31,804 nucleotides of DNA from Actinomortierella ambigua (lineage: Eukaryota > Mortierellomycota > Mortierellomycetes > Mortierellales > Mortierellaceae). Shown here one piece after another: positions 1 to 9,292 of this stretch. The notes beneath the pieces were generated by a model. The model had not been told where the DNA came from. It saw only the letters and a list, made by a program, of their open reading frames with translations, and did not search any database. Each line of letters opens with the position of its first letter. Within the stretch, counting starts at the first letter, position 1. Both the position numbers and the translations under genes were made by a program. Location of the stretch: the NCBI GenBank assembly GCA_016098155.1, contig JAAAJB010000420.1, positions 1 through 31,804 on the forward strand, given 5' to 3'.

Positions 1-1
1 G

Positions 2-654
2 TTCAACGACGTGCCGGAAGGGGTGGCACTCGGATACGAGGCGATTGCGCAGGAGACTGGTCTTCCGCCAGAGCATCTGAAGCGGACGCTTCAGTCGGTG
101 GCATGTGGCAAGTACAAGATTCTGATCAAGGAGCCAAAGTCGCGCAACATCGCCGACACGGACACGTTCACGTTCAACCGCGGGTTCTCGGAGAAGATGT
201 CGCGGATCAAGATCCAGACGGTGGCGTCCAAGGTGGAGAACGTGGTCGAGCAAAAGGATACACAGCAGCGGGTCGAAGACGCGCGCAAGCATATGGCCGA
301 GGCAGCGATTGTGCGGGTGATGAAGAGCCGCAAGACCCTAGAGCACAACGAGCTCATTGCAGAGGTCATCACGCAGCTCCAGGTGCGGTTCAGCCCATCG
401 CCAGCCATGATCAAGAAGCGAATTGAGGCTCTAATTGACCGTGAGTATCTCGAGAGAGCTTCTCACGACAGGTAAGAGGTTTTCTGTTTGTTTGGTTGTT
501 TGGGGCGCGCGTCCCAAAAGACAACGGAGGGAGCAGAAGTGAAGGAAGCGTGAGGAGAGCAGATGGTCCTTGTCGGGAGTGACAGAACTAACATGTCTAT
601 TTTTCGCTGGTTTCTTTGTCGTTCACTAGGAAGCTGTATAATTATCTGGCATAG
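2..654 (+). CDS. CUL3: Cullin-3 C-terminal end (copy 1, partial at the left window edge)
   Basis: Scaffold of a CUL3-type ubiquitin ligase; this is its C-terminal winged-helix and neddylation region. The frame is open from the window edge (codons from position 2). Coding 2-471, intron 472-629 (gtaaga...cactag), last exon 630-654 giving a C-terminus HDRKLYNYLA, the usual cullin ending. The NEDD8 acceptor motif IVRVMKSRK is present (acceptor Lys codon at 323-325). KIQTVASK and SPSPAMIKKRIEALIDREYL favour cullin-3 over cullin-1 or cullin-4. No stop or frameshift is visible, so this may be the true 3' end of an intact gene lying left of the window. It could equally be another fragment, as two further copies downstream are broken. 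Cullin identity is near certain; the CUL3 subtype is likely. Confidence 0.88.
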
Positions 655-1786
655 TTCAAGAGCTATGTGTGCACGAGACAGCGCGAATGAAAAATATTAT
701 GAGCAATGGAGACCCTTGTCAAAGATAACACCAGCAATGCTAACATGGGTCTGAGAGAACAGATTGTTGTGAGAGCGTATTGTTTCATATCAGTGAGTCA
801 GTCCAGGGCAACGTGCTGCTTTGAGACGGAATCATGTCACAAAAAGTAAACGTGCAAGATGGCAGATATAATCTCTGTCCTACGAAAGCTGGCGGGGTAT
901 GATATTATTCAAGATGCCCGTACGCTATCCTGGCACTTTACCGTCCACCTGTTCAACTGGAGGGTCACCAATCCGCCATCTACCTTCCAGTATGGCCCAT
1001 CTCTTTCCTTTTCAGGTGTTTGGTGGAGCCCAAATTGAGGAGGAGATGATCAGACTGGAGACATGACTAAGAGCGATTCATGGCGCCAGGTAACGGTAGC
1101 AACACACTTACCGAGACCCCTCGCTATTTGAAGATTGAGAAATCAATCGTTGGGCGTTTTCCCTCCTCTTTCTCTACCTCGGCCTGGGAAAAAAGGCATC
1201 TTTGGAACACGTCTACAATTGTCTATCGGTAGACTGCGTTTTGCAAAGGAGAAGCACCCCTCATCCAAGGAGCCGAAAACGATCTCACAACACAGAGTCA
1301 TTGAACCGATTGGAACTGTTAAATCAACCCCATCCGAAAAAAAAAAATAACGAATGGCACACACTGACGCTCCTCGATGGACCTTTGCCTCCAGAAAGCA
1401 TCTGGTGGAGTGATGTTCAAGGGCATATGTAGGACATATGACGTCGTCTCGAGGCTCAATCGGACCATTTCCGTCCGTAGCCCATACTTCTGTCGAGGCC
1501 GTCAGTGGTGTCGACAGAAGTATGGGCCAACAGAGATGTTCCGATTGAGCCTCGAAACGACTTTATGTATTTTAGAAAATGAACCAAGGCTTTCGCGGCG
1601 TACGGGAAGGGGGAAAGGAGGGACAGGGGATGTTTGAACAAGCAAAGGTAGCTGGATCGAGAGCTAGGATGCCACCATCAGCCTACAACGAACCCACCAG
1701 ATAGATCAAACCATGTCACTCGTAGTCCTTTTTTTCATTCTTTCTAAATGTTTACTCAGTAATTACTGTATGATAGATGTTATCTT
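655..1786. repeat. Duplicated spacer between cullin end and CotH gene (copy 1)
   Basis: No convincing gene. This stretch recurs with scattered changes at about 10613-11649 and, with a large internal deletion, at about 21929-22353. A short piece of the same spacer (its CotH-proximal end) recurs at 15978-16289. Recognisable shared words include gtttggtggagccc near 1018 and aaccaaggctttcg near 1583. Copy 1 alone carries a palindromic insertion at 1443-1561. The 3' untranslated end and terminator of the CotH gene should lie in the right-hand part, but no canonical AATAAA is visible on the minus strand there. Confidence 0.75.
1443..1561. mobile_element. Foldback (MITE-like) palindrome inserted in spacer copy 1
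   Basis: Positions 1443-1464 pair with 1540-1561 with one mismatch, and 1481-1496 pair perfectly with 1511-1526. A 14-nt loop (1497-1510) and a loosely paired middle complete the element. It is absent from the corresponding sites in spacer copies 2 and 3, so it was gained in copy 1. No coding capacity. The family is not recognised and a clean target-site duplication was not established. Confidence 0.65.
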
Positions 1787-3911
1787 TTAAACGCGCTTGC
1801 GAATATTGGCAAGGACGTACTCGGCGCGCAACTTGATGAAAGGCTTGATACCGTTGACTTTCCTGGTGATGCCCTCGACAATCGAGCCCTCGATGGCCTG
1901 GTAGAAATCATCCGTGGTCGTGTCGAAAGGCACTCCGGTCAAGTTGGAGCGGTCGACGCCCATATCCCATTCAACCTCACCCGCAATCTGCTCCTTGTAG
2001 GCATCGATGAGGGGATACAAGGCGTCGCTGTTGAAGACGTCCTGGGTGATGGCGCGGAGGATGGCCTCAAAGTAGTTTTTGATGGGCTCGTTCTCGTAAA
2101 TGAGCTTGGTCACCAGGGGGCGGAGGGCCCCCTTCGGGACCCACTCCGTGTACGGCGACTCTGGAACAGGGCTTGCGTCGCCGTTGTTGAAGGTCTGGTC
2201 AAAGTCCGTGGGGAGGAACATCCAGCGACTGGTCACGGGGTTGAAGTACGTCAAGTAGTTGTGTCCCTTTCGCATGAACAGGTCCCAGGCGCCCGTCAGG
2301 TACTCGACAGCCATCGCGCTGAGGAAGGACCGGAGTTCGAACCGCTTATTCCAATTGGCGATGGAATCCGCGTCGTTCGACTTGAAGTCACGCAGGTCCT
2401 TCATGAATGTGATCCACCTTTCCAACTTCATGGCGTCTCTCTCGGCGGCCTCTTTCGGGTCCTTCTTGGCGCCCTTCTTGGCGCCCTTCTCCTTCTTGGG
2501 CACATTCATTGAAAACTTGGTGTCGTAGATCTCGCCATAGTCTGTCGCGTTGTCGCTGATGTAGACCATGGGAGCTTCAGCCTGGCTCATCTGGTACAGC
2601 GAACCCAGCTCCGTTTTGTTGGTGATGGTGCCTTGGTGGATGGTGTTCATGATGTAGGGCTCCTCAATATCCTGCATCATCACGAAAAAGCCGTGGGGTT
2701 GGCCGTTGACGTAGACGCGCACCCAGCTGGCCTGGGACGTATGGACGCCAGCGGCGTTGAGGATATCCACGTACAGCATCTCACGCATCATCGACGGGTC
2801 GGTGGCCTCGGCACGCAGCTTCAAAATGGGGTGATCATAGAACGGGGCATCCTTCTTAAACTTGACCTTGAGCGAGACCTTTCCGAGACTACGGGACGAA
2901 TTGCCAGAGATGGAGAGCTTGACCTTATCGGAGAAGTGGAAGACGTCGGCATTGACGAACGTGAATCGAGCATCGAGCTTGATCTTCTTCTTCTTGTCCC
3001 TTTCCGTTGCGTTTTTCATCATGGCGGCGAATCCTGCTTCATCCACCTCAAAATGCATCGTGGCGATCTGCCTGTTGTCAAAGACCGGGGAGCGCTTGGG
3101 TCGGACGTCGTTGTAGATCTGCTTGAGCTTGGGCAAGGTGTAAAAGTTATCCATGCGACCGAAAAAATCGTTGGGCGAGGCAGTCTTGGAGCTGTCACTG
3201 AGGCGGCGGTCGAAGAAATCGCGTGTCACCTCCATTGCATCATCGAATTCGGCATAGTAGTAGGCATCCGAGCCAGAGACGCCAGGGACTGTGGTAGACC
3301 AGACATGAGTCGTATTCTCGACCGTCTGCAGACGGTAGGGCTTGTCATTGACTACGACGGCTATATAGTTGGCCGGATGTTCAGGGAAGGCAACAACAGT
3401 GTATTTCACTGTAAAGAGCACGCGGTGAGATTGATTTGTAATAGTTGGATTGGGTGGGTAGTGGTGGGGTTGGGAATGAGGCAAAGGAGAACGAGAGAGG
3501 AGTCAGTACGATGTATACATGCACGGTCGCAGCTATTTTTGTGCTTGTTCAAGAGTCGAGGGGGTGGAGGAGGGTGGAGGGGGTGGAGTAACGTTGGGCA
3601 TGTAACATATTGTTGTGTCATTCCTGGCTACTGCAGTTGTTACTCTTCTACGTCGCAGTAGGTGGTGCAGGTACAAGACGGGGACGAGATCGTGTGTTTG
3701 TGGTCCTGTGGAAGAGACATGGCCAAGACATGTGGTGTCCAGTGTGTACGTAGCAGCGTTGGAATTCTTCTGTTTACCGCACCAGCGCAATGATACCAAG
3801 ACTAGAAGTAGTAGAACAGTGCCAAGAAAATAGAGTTACGAAGTAAGCCTTACCATCTGCGAAAACGCTGGATGCCAGGGCCAAAAGGCCCATGCTGAAT
3901 GTGATTAGCAT
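1787..3911 (-). CDS. Secreted CotH-family protein A
   Basis: Exon 1 is 3911-3854, intron 3853-3409 (gtaag...tttacag), exon 2 is 3408-1787; 559 aa. Residues 1-19 (MLITFSMGLLALASSVFAD) are a signal peptide, and mature sequence starts VKYTVVAF. CotH (PF08757) landmarks: SGNSSR at 187-192, REMLYVD at 228-234, WVRVYVNGQPHGFF from 248, GAWDLF..GHNY around 392-404, and LPTDFDQTF at 418-426. The two Asp of the last motif correspond to the conserved acidic pair of CotH-type atypical kinases. A Lys-rich low-complexity stretch lies at 324-336. There is no hydrophobic C-terminal tail, so a GPI anchor is unlikely and the product is probably released. CotH proteins of Mucorales include host-binding surface proteins; whether this one binds anything or is an active kinase cannot be read from sequence. 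Confidence 0.9.
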
Positions 3912-3994
3912 CGTTTATGGGCAAGGCGGTGAGACGGGAGCGGTCGGTTACGGATGAGGAGAGGTTGTTGGTTCCTCAAATCTTCAACACTTTG

Positions 3995-4007
3995 TCTTTT
4001 ATATATG
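3995..4007 (-). promoter_or_regulatory. TATA box of CotH gene A
   Basis: On the minus strand this reads TATATATAAAAGA, ending 83 nt upstream of the ATG at 3911. The same TATAAAAGA core at 82 nt precedes genes B, C and D, which supports both the promoter and the upstream ATG in exon 1. Confidence 0.75.
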
Positions 4008-4105
4008 AGCACGACTTTACGTCTGCGGTGAAGGGTGACATGCGGAGGATACGAAGAAAAAATACAATACATAGAAGAATGAAGTACTGTCGATGAGGAT
4101 GCAAA

Positions 4106-4122
4106 GCAATGAGCAATATCGA
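4106..4122 (-). promoter_or_regulatory. Conserved upstream element of CotH genes (copy A)
   Basis: A 17-nt block (plus strand gcaatgagcaatatcga) lies about 195 nt upstream of the ATG. It recurs upstream of B (13989-14005) and C (18529-18545), and with two changes upstream of D (25124-25140). It may be a transcription factor site or simply conserved by recent duplication; the sequence does not decide. Confidence 0.35.
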
Positions 4123-4209
4123 TGGGGTTCTATTATGAGACAGTTGCGAGAAGCGTATGTATGTGTCGGTGTGGGGGCTCGGTCTCAGCTTTGTTGTTCG
4201 AGTCAACTG

Positions 4210-4800
4210 ACTGAGTATTTTTTATGAATCTCACAAAATTTCCTCACTTCCACAAGCTGTCCTCCCCTAGCCAAACCTGAGATGATGGTGTCGGGTTCGT
4301 ACACGAGCGATCCAAGATATGGGTCCATGTCTTCCTCAGCACAACAGTAGCACTTTGGTAGAGAACGCCAGATTCTGGCTGCACAACCGCGTTCTGCGCA
4401 GTCATCCGCCACACTTAATCGTCGAACGCCGATGCAGCCTGGACACCTCCCTCGCCACCCGGAGTCAACAAAGTCTGGAGGCCTATCTTACCAACAACAT
4501 CATAGACAACCACAACAGCGACGGCAACAACAGCACTAGTGATGAATGCACCGAGTTAGCCATCGTCTCTCAGTTCGTCCTCAGCCCTCGACTTTGTAGG
4601 TCTTGCCCTCAGCCACACTCAAATATCCCCCTGTGCCTTGCGGTGGGTGGAGTGTTGTACATGGTAGACGAAAATAGACTTTTTTGTACATCAGCAGTTG
4701 TGTTCCAGGTCATGTACCTTGGGGCACGACTTTCGCTAGCTGGTTTCAAGAACTTAAATGAAGGTGTAACCGTTGCGGTCAGCATGTATTTCTTGGGATC
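4210..4800 (-). pseudogene. Decayed relic of an unknown membrane-protein-like gene (copy A)
   Basis: Not a recognised family. On the minus strand, broken reading frames give peptide words shared with two other copies (about 18660-19430 and 25265-26070): a Val-rich hydrophobic stretch (AFITSAVVAVAVVVVYDVV), then words such as QPESGVLYQ and GSLVYEPDTI. This order looks like a transmembrane helix followed by a tail. Frames shift and stops interrupt it here. It lies about 300-900 nt upstream of CotH A. The call rests on cross-copy comparison by eye. Confidence 0.3.
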
Positions 4801-5387
4801 TATGAACGTGAGCAGCTTCTTCAGGAAAAGGTAGGGGAGGTATAATGGGGGTTCTGTTCACAAGGGCCTTTAAAGAAACTCTGGGACCAAGTCACGGATG
4901 AAGATGAAAATGTTTTCCATTCAGTGTTTCTCTTGTCGAAGGTATTTGCTCAGGTCCCCCTCTTCCTTCGTTGAGAAGAGAGGGCTCTCGAGGTAGTTGG
5001 TCTCATTGCGGACTAGACTTTAGCACTCTGGGGGGGGGGCTACCATAGTATGGTAAAAGCTACGAGAGGGAGAGGGTAACGCATTCTATTGGCTGGGGTA
5101 AAAAAACCAATACATTGCAAGAGACAAAAAATTTTTGTGCGTGGAGGTGTTTAATGAGAAAAGGTGCGCTGCGTCGTTCATGTTCAGAGTGGGCAAGATT
5201 TGCTCAACGTTCCGCACCTTTGATAGCTCCTCAACATGGTCATCGGTGTTCGTTGGAGACCACTCTTCGATTCATAGCAGCTGAAGGGGGTGACGATGGG
5301 ACTGTTGTGGTGGTGGTAAGGGTGGTAGAGGTAGAGGCTATTGTTTCATGCTTTGTGATCCGTTTGTAAGGTTTTATCCAGGGAAAA

Positions 5388-5460
5388 GATGGGGTGCATT
5401 GAGCGGAGGTCATTTCAGCATCTGATGGGGTGCATTGAGCGGAGGGTCATTTCAGCATCT
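5388..5460. repeat. Two-copy tandem duplication, 36/37 bp
   Basis: Positions 5388-5423 and 5424-5460 are the same sequence except for one extra G in the second copy. Copies C and D of the surrounding block carry only one version, so the duplication arose locally. Confidence 0.85.
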
Positions 5461-6080
5461 GTATCATCCAGTCCACAGGACTCATTCATGGCATCGTTCA
5501 TCAAAAACCATACCTTTGCGTGGTCGAGGATGAGTGTGAGTGGGTTCAAGCTGTCTTGATTCGAGGCAGTGATCAGAGCACAAGTGTATGATGGTATGGC
5601 AATGGAGACTGGACCACGAGCGTCTGGCTGCAAAGAATCGGAGGAAGACCCGTCTCAGGGTGACTGGAATCGAAGCGCTGGATATGACCCAAGTTAGAGC
5701 ACAAAGGAGCGGAATGAGTTGACTAGCTATGAAGCTGTCATCTAAATAGCGCGACTATATATCCAAACACTGACTCTGAGCACACACATTTGGAAGCATA
5801 TGACTTGCTCAGTTGATTGAAGTTAGCCCGCGCAAAATGGACTGCGCCTACTGGTACTTGGCGTTTTCGACTTTGGTTGTTTCTTGTTGTATTGTCTTTT
5901 TTTCTTTTTTTTTTCTTTTTGGCTCTGCTCTTGTTGTGTTCCGCCTTGCTCGGTCCTTTGGATATTGGAGTAGAGGTGAAGATATTATATAATGTTGCCG
6001 CGGTTTCGTTTCTGGGAAGAGGATGGTTGGTATAGGTGCTGATGGTTCTTTTCATTGTTATTTTTTTGCTCTTTATACTT

Positions 6081-7225
6081 TCTTCTTTTTTGTGCTTTTG
6101 TCCTTTGAGGTGTTATTGGTGGAATTAGTGATAGTGGTGGATGGGCAGGAGTGATGGTAGAGATGGTCAAGTGGCGGTGGTTTGGAGAGAAGAGCTGGGA
6201 GGCTGGCATTTGGAGGTAGATATTGTGGTATCGTGGAAGTGCTTAGGGATTGGAGACTAGGGATGAAGGTGGCAAGCGAGAGCGCTAGGAATACTAAACT
6301 CATGGTCACTCGGTCACCTCCAACAGTCTACTCTCATCATCCCGTTCTTGCTGTGACTGGTGGGCATGGTGCACCCACAGCTTCGGGAGGGTGGGTCAGG
6401 CCTGGGGTGGAGGGAACAGTGCTCAATGCAGAGCACTGTTCACCCTAAACTTGAAGCGAACCAGCACTGACAGACTCTGCCACGCTTGACCAACGAACCC
6501 TCCACATTTTGGGGGGGGGGGAGGTCCAGTCGGGCCACTGGTCTCCCATGTCCATTTGACATGTCTCTACTGCTCTACTGCCTCTGCACGTACACGGCTT
6601 ATTTAAACAAGATCAAACAACAATGCCTCTAAACAATGGATGTCTCCACACACATCACAATACTTTGGTAACAGCACCCATTTGCCAGAAACACACTCAC
6701 ACGGGCCACATTTACTCTCCGCCGAGGGTCTGACGCACACAGCAACTCCATCCACTAACTCCTATAGCCGTCATTGGGATCATTTTATTTGTTGGCCAGG
6801 CCATGGTCTATCGTCTACAAGCTCATGATAGGGCGAATACAGAGCACGGAGTATTTATTGTGGGTGACCGGGCAAGTCAAGAGACCACAACCATCGACCC
6901 ATTCTAGTATTCGCTTCGAGTTGGCCCACTTCTCTTTCCTGTTTGATGTCACCAGACGAAACCTGTCTCCGATGGGGCAGATACACGCTCATTACATTAT
7001 TCCTGTTCCTCATGAACCACTGTCAAAATCATTTTGTATTCAAAAATTGGGGAGAGATGAGGAAAGAAATCATACGGGGGGAAGGGGCTAATGTGAAGAA
7101 GGGAGAACAAGGTCCTCAAGACAGTGAATGTGTCGGCGCGAGCTTGCCCTAGACTGTGCGCGGTTTTTCTTTTCGTGTGGGAATGAGGGGGGGGGGCAGT
7201 CTAGCCTTGCGGACTGTTACTGGTC
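6081..7225. other. Intergenic stretch without a supported gene
   Basis: Contains homopolymer runs (poly-G near 6511-6520 and 7188-7196) and short open frames with no family resemblance or splice support. It has no counterpart elsewhere in the window and separates duplicated block A from the next gene. Confidence 0.6.
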
Positions 7226-8029
7226 CTAGACGCCAATGATGCAGTTATTGTTCGTCAAGCTGCCACGATGGGCGTCAATGAGCGTCTTGCGGAATGCTTC
7301 GGCGTCGGTGAAGCGCTCGCCACTGTAGTGGAAGCCAATCAACGAAGCTGAGGCGATGCGTAGCATAAATGCTTTGAGCGTTTGGACTTCCAAACCCTGG
7401 GTCTCATAGCAGGTCACTTTCTTGTTTCGAGCGGGATCGTCGGCGATCGTTCCCAACCACGCGCCCAGCACCTGCTGGTTAGGCTTGGCGAGCGAAGGGG
7501 CCCCATCGCGGATGGGAGCAGTGTTGAACGTCACGGATAGGAAGTTGTGATCGGGCTCGCCATCGAGAGGAGCAATGGCGCCCATGCCGACGCCGTGGGC
7601 TTCAATCGGCTCAAAGGTCAGCATCACGTCCAAAGATCCGTGCTGAATCCGCAGCCTCTCGAGTTGATGCTGAGGGTGACGCGCAACCTGGGTGAGGAGG
7701 ATGGAGACTTGATTGGCGGTGATGGTTTCGACAACCAGAGTAAGTTGGCGAAGCTTATGGTCGCCCAGAACTTGAGCAAACTGCTCCAAGGTGGCACCAC
7801 CATCGTGGTCGCCGTCGAATGTCGCGAGGTGAAGCTCAAGGCAATTCACGCAGGTGTTCTGCTGGAGGTAAGCGACCAAGGCAGGGTGAAGGGCACCCCA
7901 GCCAAGGGCTTGACCAGCGGTGCGCTGGATGACCAGGCTTTCGGTTTCCAGCTTGGTCTGGGCAGGCGCGCTCTGGGCAAAGTCCAAAAAGGCTTGGTAG
8001 TCAGGAAAGATTTGGGTGTCGTTCACCAT
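7226..8029 (-). CDS. Hypothetical protein, 267 aa, with leucine-rich middle
   Basis: A single open frame from ATG at 8029 to the stop at 7226, high in GC for the area, with a TATATAAA-type box at 8150-8157 about 120 nt upstream. I do not recognise the family. Residues about 50-130 contain spaced Leu motifs (CLELHLATF, LRQLTLVVET, LERLRIQHGS) reminiscent of ribonuclease-inhibitor-like leucine-rich repeats, but too few to be sure. No signal peptide or membrane segment is visible, so it is probably cytosolic. The C-terminus NNNCIIGV has Cys five residues from the end and so is not a standard CaaX box. It is single-copy and lies between units A and B. The antisense open frame at 7547-8038 is taken as a shadow. 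Confidence 0.7.
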   Translation of the reverse strand: MVNDTQIFPDYQAFLDFAQSAPAQTKLETESLVIQRTAGQALGWGALHPALVAYLQQNTCVNCLELHLATFDGDHDGGATLEQFAQVLGDHKLRQLTLVVETITANQVSILLTQVARHPQHQLERLRIQHGSLDVMLTFEPIEAHGVGMGAIAPLDGEPDHNFLSVTFNTAPIRDGAPSLAKPNQQVLGAWLGTIADDPARNKKVTCYETQGLEVQTLKAFMLRIASASLIGFHYSGERFTDAEAFRKTLIDAHRGSLTNNNCIIGV

Positions 8030-8149
8030 TTTGGCTGAAGAATGTATGCAGTGGTGGAGCTGGTTGTGTAGAGGGTTCGATTGGTAGATCGCTGTGAAGC
8101 TAAGGGATGCAGACTATGAAGAAGAGGTTATCACTGCAGCATGCCGACG

Positions 8150-8157
8150 TTTATATA
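8150..8157 (-). promoter_or_regulatory. TATA box of the 267-aa hypothetical gene
   Basis: Minus strand TATATAAA, 121 nt upstream of the ATG at 8029. Confidence 0.5.
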
Positions 8158-8403
8158 CCAACATGTTGAATGGTCTTTCAGCTGCAAAGTTGAGGAACGT
8201 GAAGTGCAGCGTTGGTCAAAGATAAGAATATTCATATCTAAAATGATCTACAATTTCCCAGCTGCAAAAGGCGAAAACAAGTCAAAGACAGCACGGGTTA
8301 CCCCATGGGTGAGCTGGGTAGCTGCTTTATGTGCATCTGGTAGGTACTGGATAGGGGAGGGCCATCATATTCCTTTATCATTCTTGCAACCCGCAAGTTC
8401 TGT

Positions 8404-8451
8404 AGAGAGAGAGAGAGGGAGGGAGAGAGGGAAAGAGGGAGAGAGGGAGGT
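8404..8451. repeat. GA-rich simple repeat
   Basis: Purine-only tract of GAGA/GGGA units, just upstream of the protease pseudogene. Confidence 0.9.
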
Positions 8452-8641
8452 GGAGGCATGCATGCACACGAGGGGATTGAAGGGGAACAGCCCCTGCACG
8501 ACTACGATTCATCAAGATACTGTTCTTGCAGGCCGAGCACTCTTCTTCTTGGATTTTATTCTTTCTTTTCCTCATCTCTTCTCACACATCCACTTCTCTT
8601 CTCACATCGTGCTCCTATCGATCCTCTTGCCATCCTTTGGT

Positions 8642-9288
8642 GCAATCAAGTTCACTGTCGTTCTTACCGTCCTTGTCGCCGTCGTCCATGCTTTCCCGCT
8701 CATCAAGAGTGTCGGCTCGCCCATTCAGACTCCTCATGTTGTCATCCTCAAGGATGGGACGTCTCAGGATGGCGTCGTTCGAAAAGTTCAGCGAAATTGC
8801 CCGTCAGCATCAAGGCCGTAGCCCCCATCCTTCCTGCCATCACGCGCTCATGCAACCATCTCCATGGTTTCTCGGTCGCTTCTGACAACGCTCTTCCCCA
8901 GGAGCTGCTTGCCTTGCCCGAGGAGGAGAACTCGAATTTGAGCGCGCACGCAGGCCACGCACCATCGCAGGGTCTCATCCGTGTCGCGCAGCGGGCTTGG
9001 GGGCCTGTACGTGGATGTCTACCCTTACCCCGCTGTGGACGGCGACAGCGTCACCTCGTACTTGCTGGAGATTGGTATCTACTTTGGCCATCACGACTAT
9101 GCTGACCGTGTTGTCCATGGCGGCTTCAACGCCATCCCTAGCTCCGCCAACGAGGGTGAGAACGGCCAATGGCACCCACCTCGCTGCTGTGATCGGTGGC
9201 ACCAAGTTTGGCGTGGCCAAGTAGGTCAAACTGGTTCCTGCCAATGTCCTCGACGCCCAAGGCTCTGGCACTGGCTCTAGCGTGATTG
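8642..9288 (+). pseudogene. Subtilisin-like serine protease (S8) pseudogene, 5' part only
   Basis: Remains of a secreted proteinase-K-type protease, split over several frames. Segment 1 is a hydrophobic signal-like start (KFTVVLTVLVAVVHA), then HVVILKDGTSQD, typical of the I9 propeptide. After a frameshift near 8770 comes SFEKFSEIARQHQ, and after another HLHGFSVASDNALPQELLAL, still I9. A third shift gives YLLEIGIYFGHHDYADRVV, matching the Asp-box region of S8 enzymes but with Glu where the catalytic Asp belongs. A fourth gives NGTHLAAVIGGTKFGVAK (His-box region), then an in-frame TAG and VKLVPANVLDAQGSGTG. The Ser-box half is missing, because the sequence passes straight into a cullin fragment at about 9293. 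An ATG at the signal peptide is also lacking. Non-functional. Confidence 0.85.
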
Positions 9289-9292
9289 TTTA

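Larger units (their letters stand above)
4010..6080. repeat. CotH upstream duplicated block (copy A)
   Basis: This block parallels about 18450-21160 (upstream of C) and about 25040-27700 (upstream of D). Shared words include the stretch around cttgttgtgttccgcc near the right end (5930-5945; 21005-21020) and the segment near 5190-5400 (20395-20600; 27325-27540). The block ends near 6080, after which copies A and C differ completely; in C the next sequence is a cullin fragment. Upstream of B only the proximal part, to about 14085, is kept. Apart from the relic noted separately, no gene is supported. Confidence 0.65.

Noticed and set aside
2281..2620. Assigning host-binding (invasin) activity to the CotH proteins
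   Set aside because: Family membership is clear, but the region corresponding to the reported Mucorales binding segment differs here (SLYQM..AEAPM type), no GPI tail is visible, and sequence alone does not show binding.
2633..3661. 342-codon plus-strand frame opposite CotH A
   Set aside because: Antisense shadow of the CotH coding frame; the equivalent frames opposite C (16239-17354) and D (22342-23544) have different extents and no family resemblance.
5041..5055. Perfect 7-bp palindrome taccata-g-tatggta as a transposon end or operator
   Set aside because: The same place in copies C and D is only partly palindromic, though a wider weak inverted repeat (ctctcg...cgagag) is shared. Too little to name a function.
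8141..8821. 226-codon plus-strand frame as an intact gene
   Set aside because: Only its last about 60 codons match the protease signal and propeptide; the upstream part is GA-rich low complexity and the family continues in other frames.
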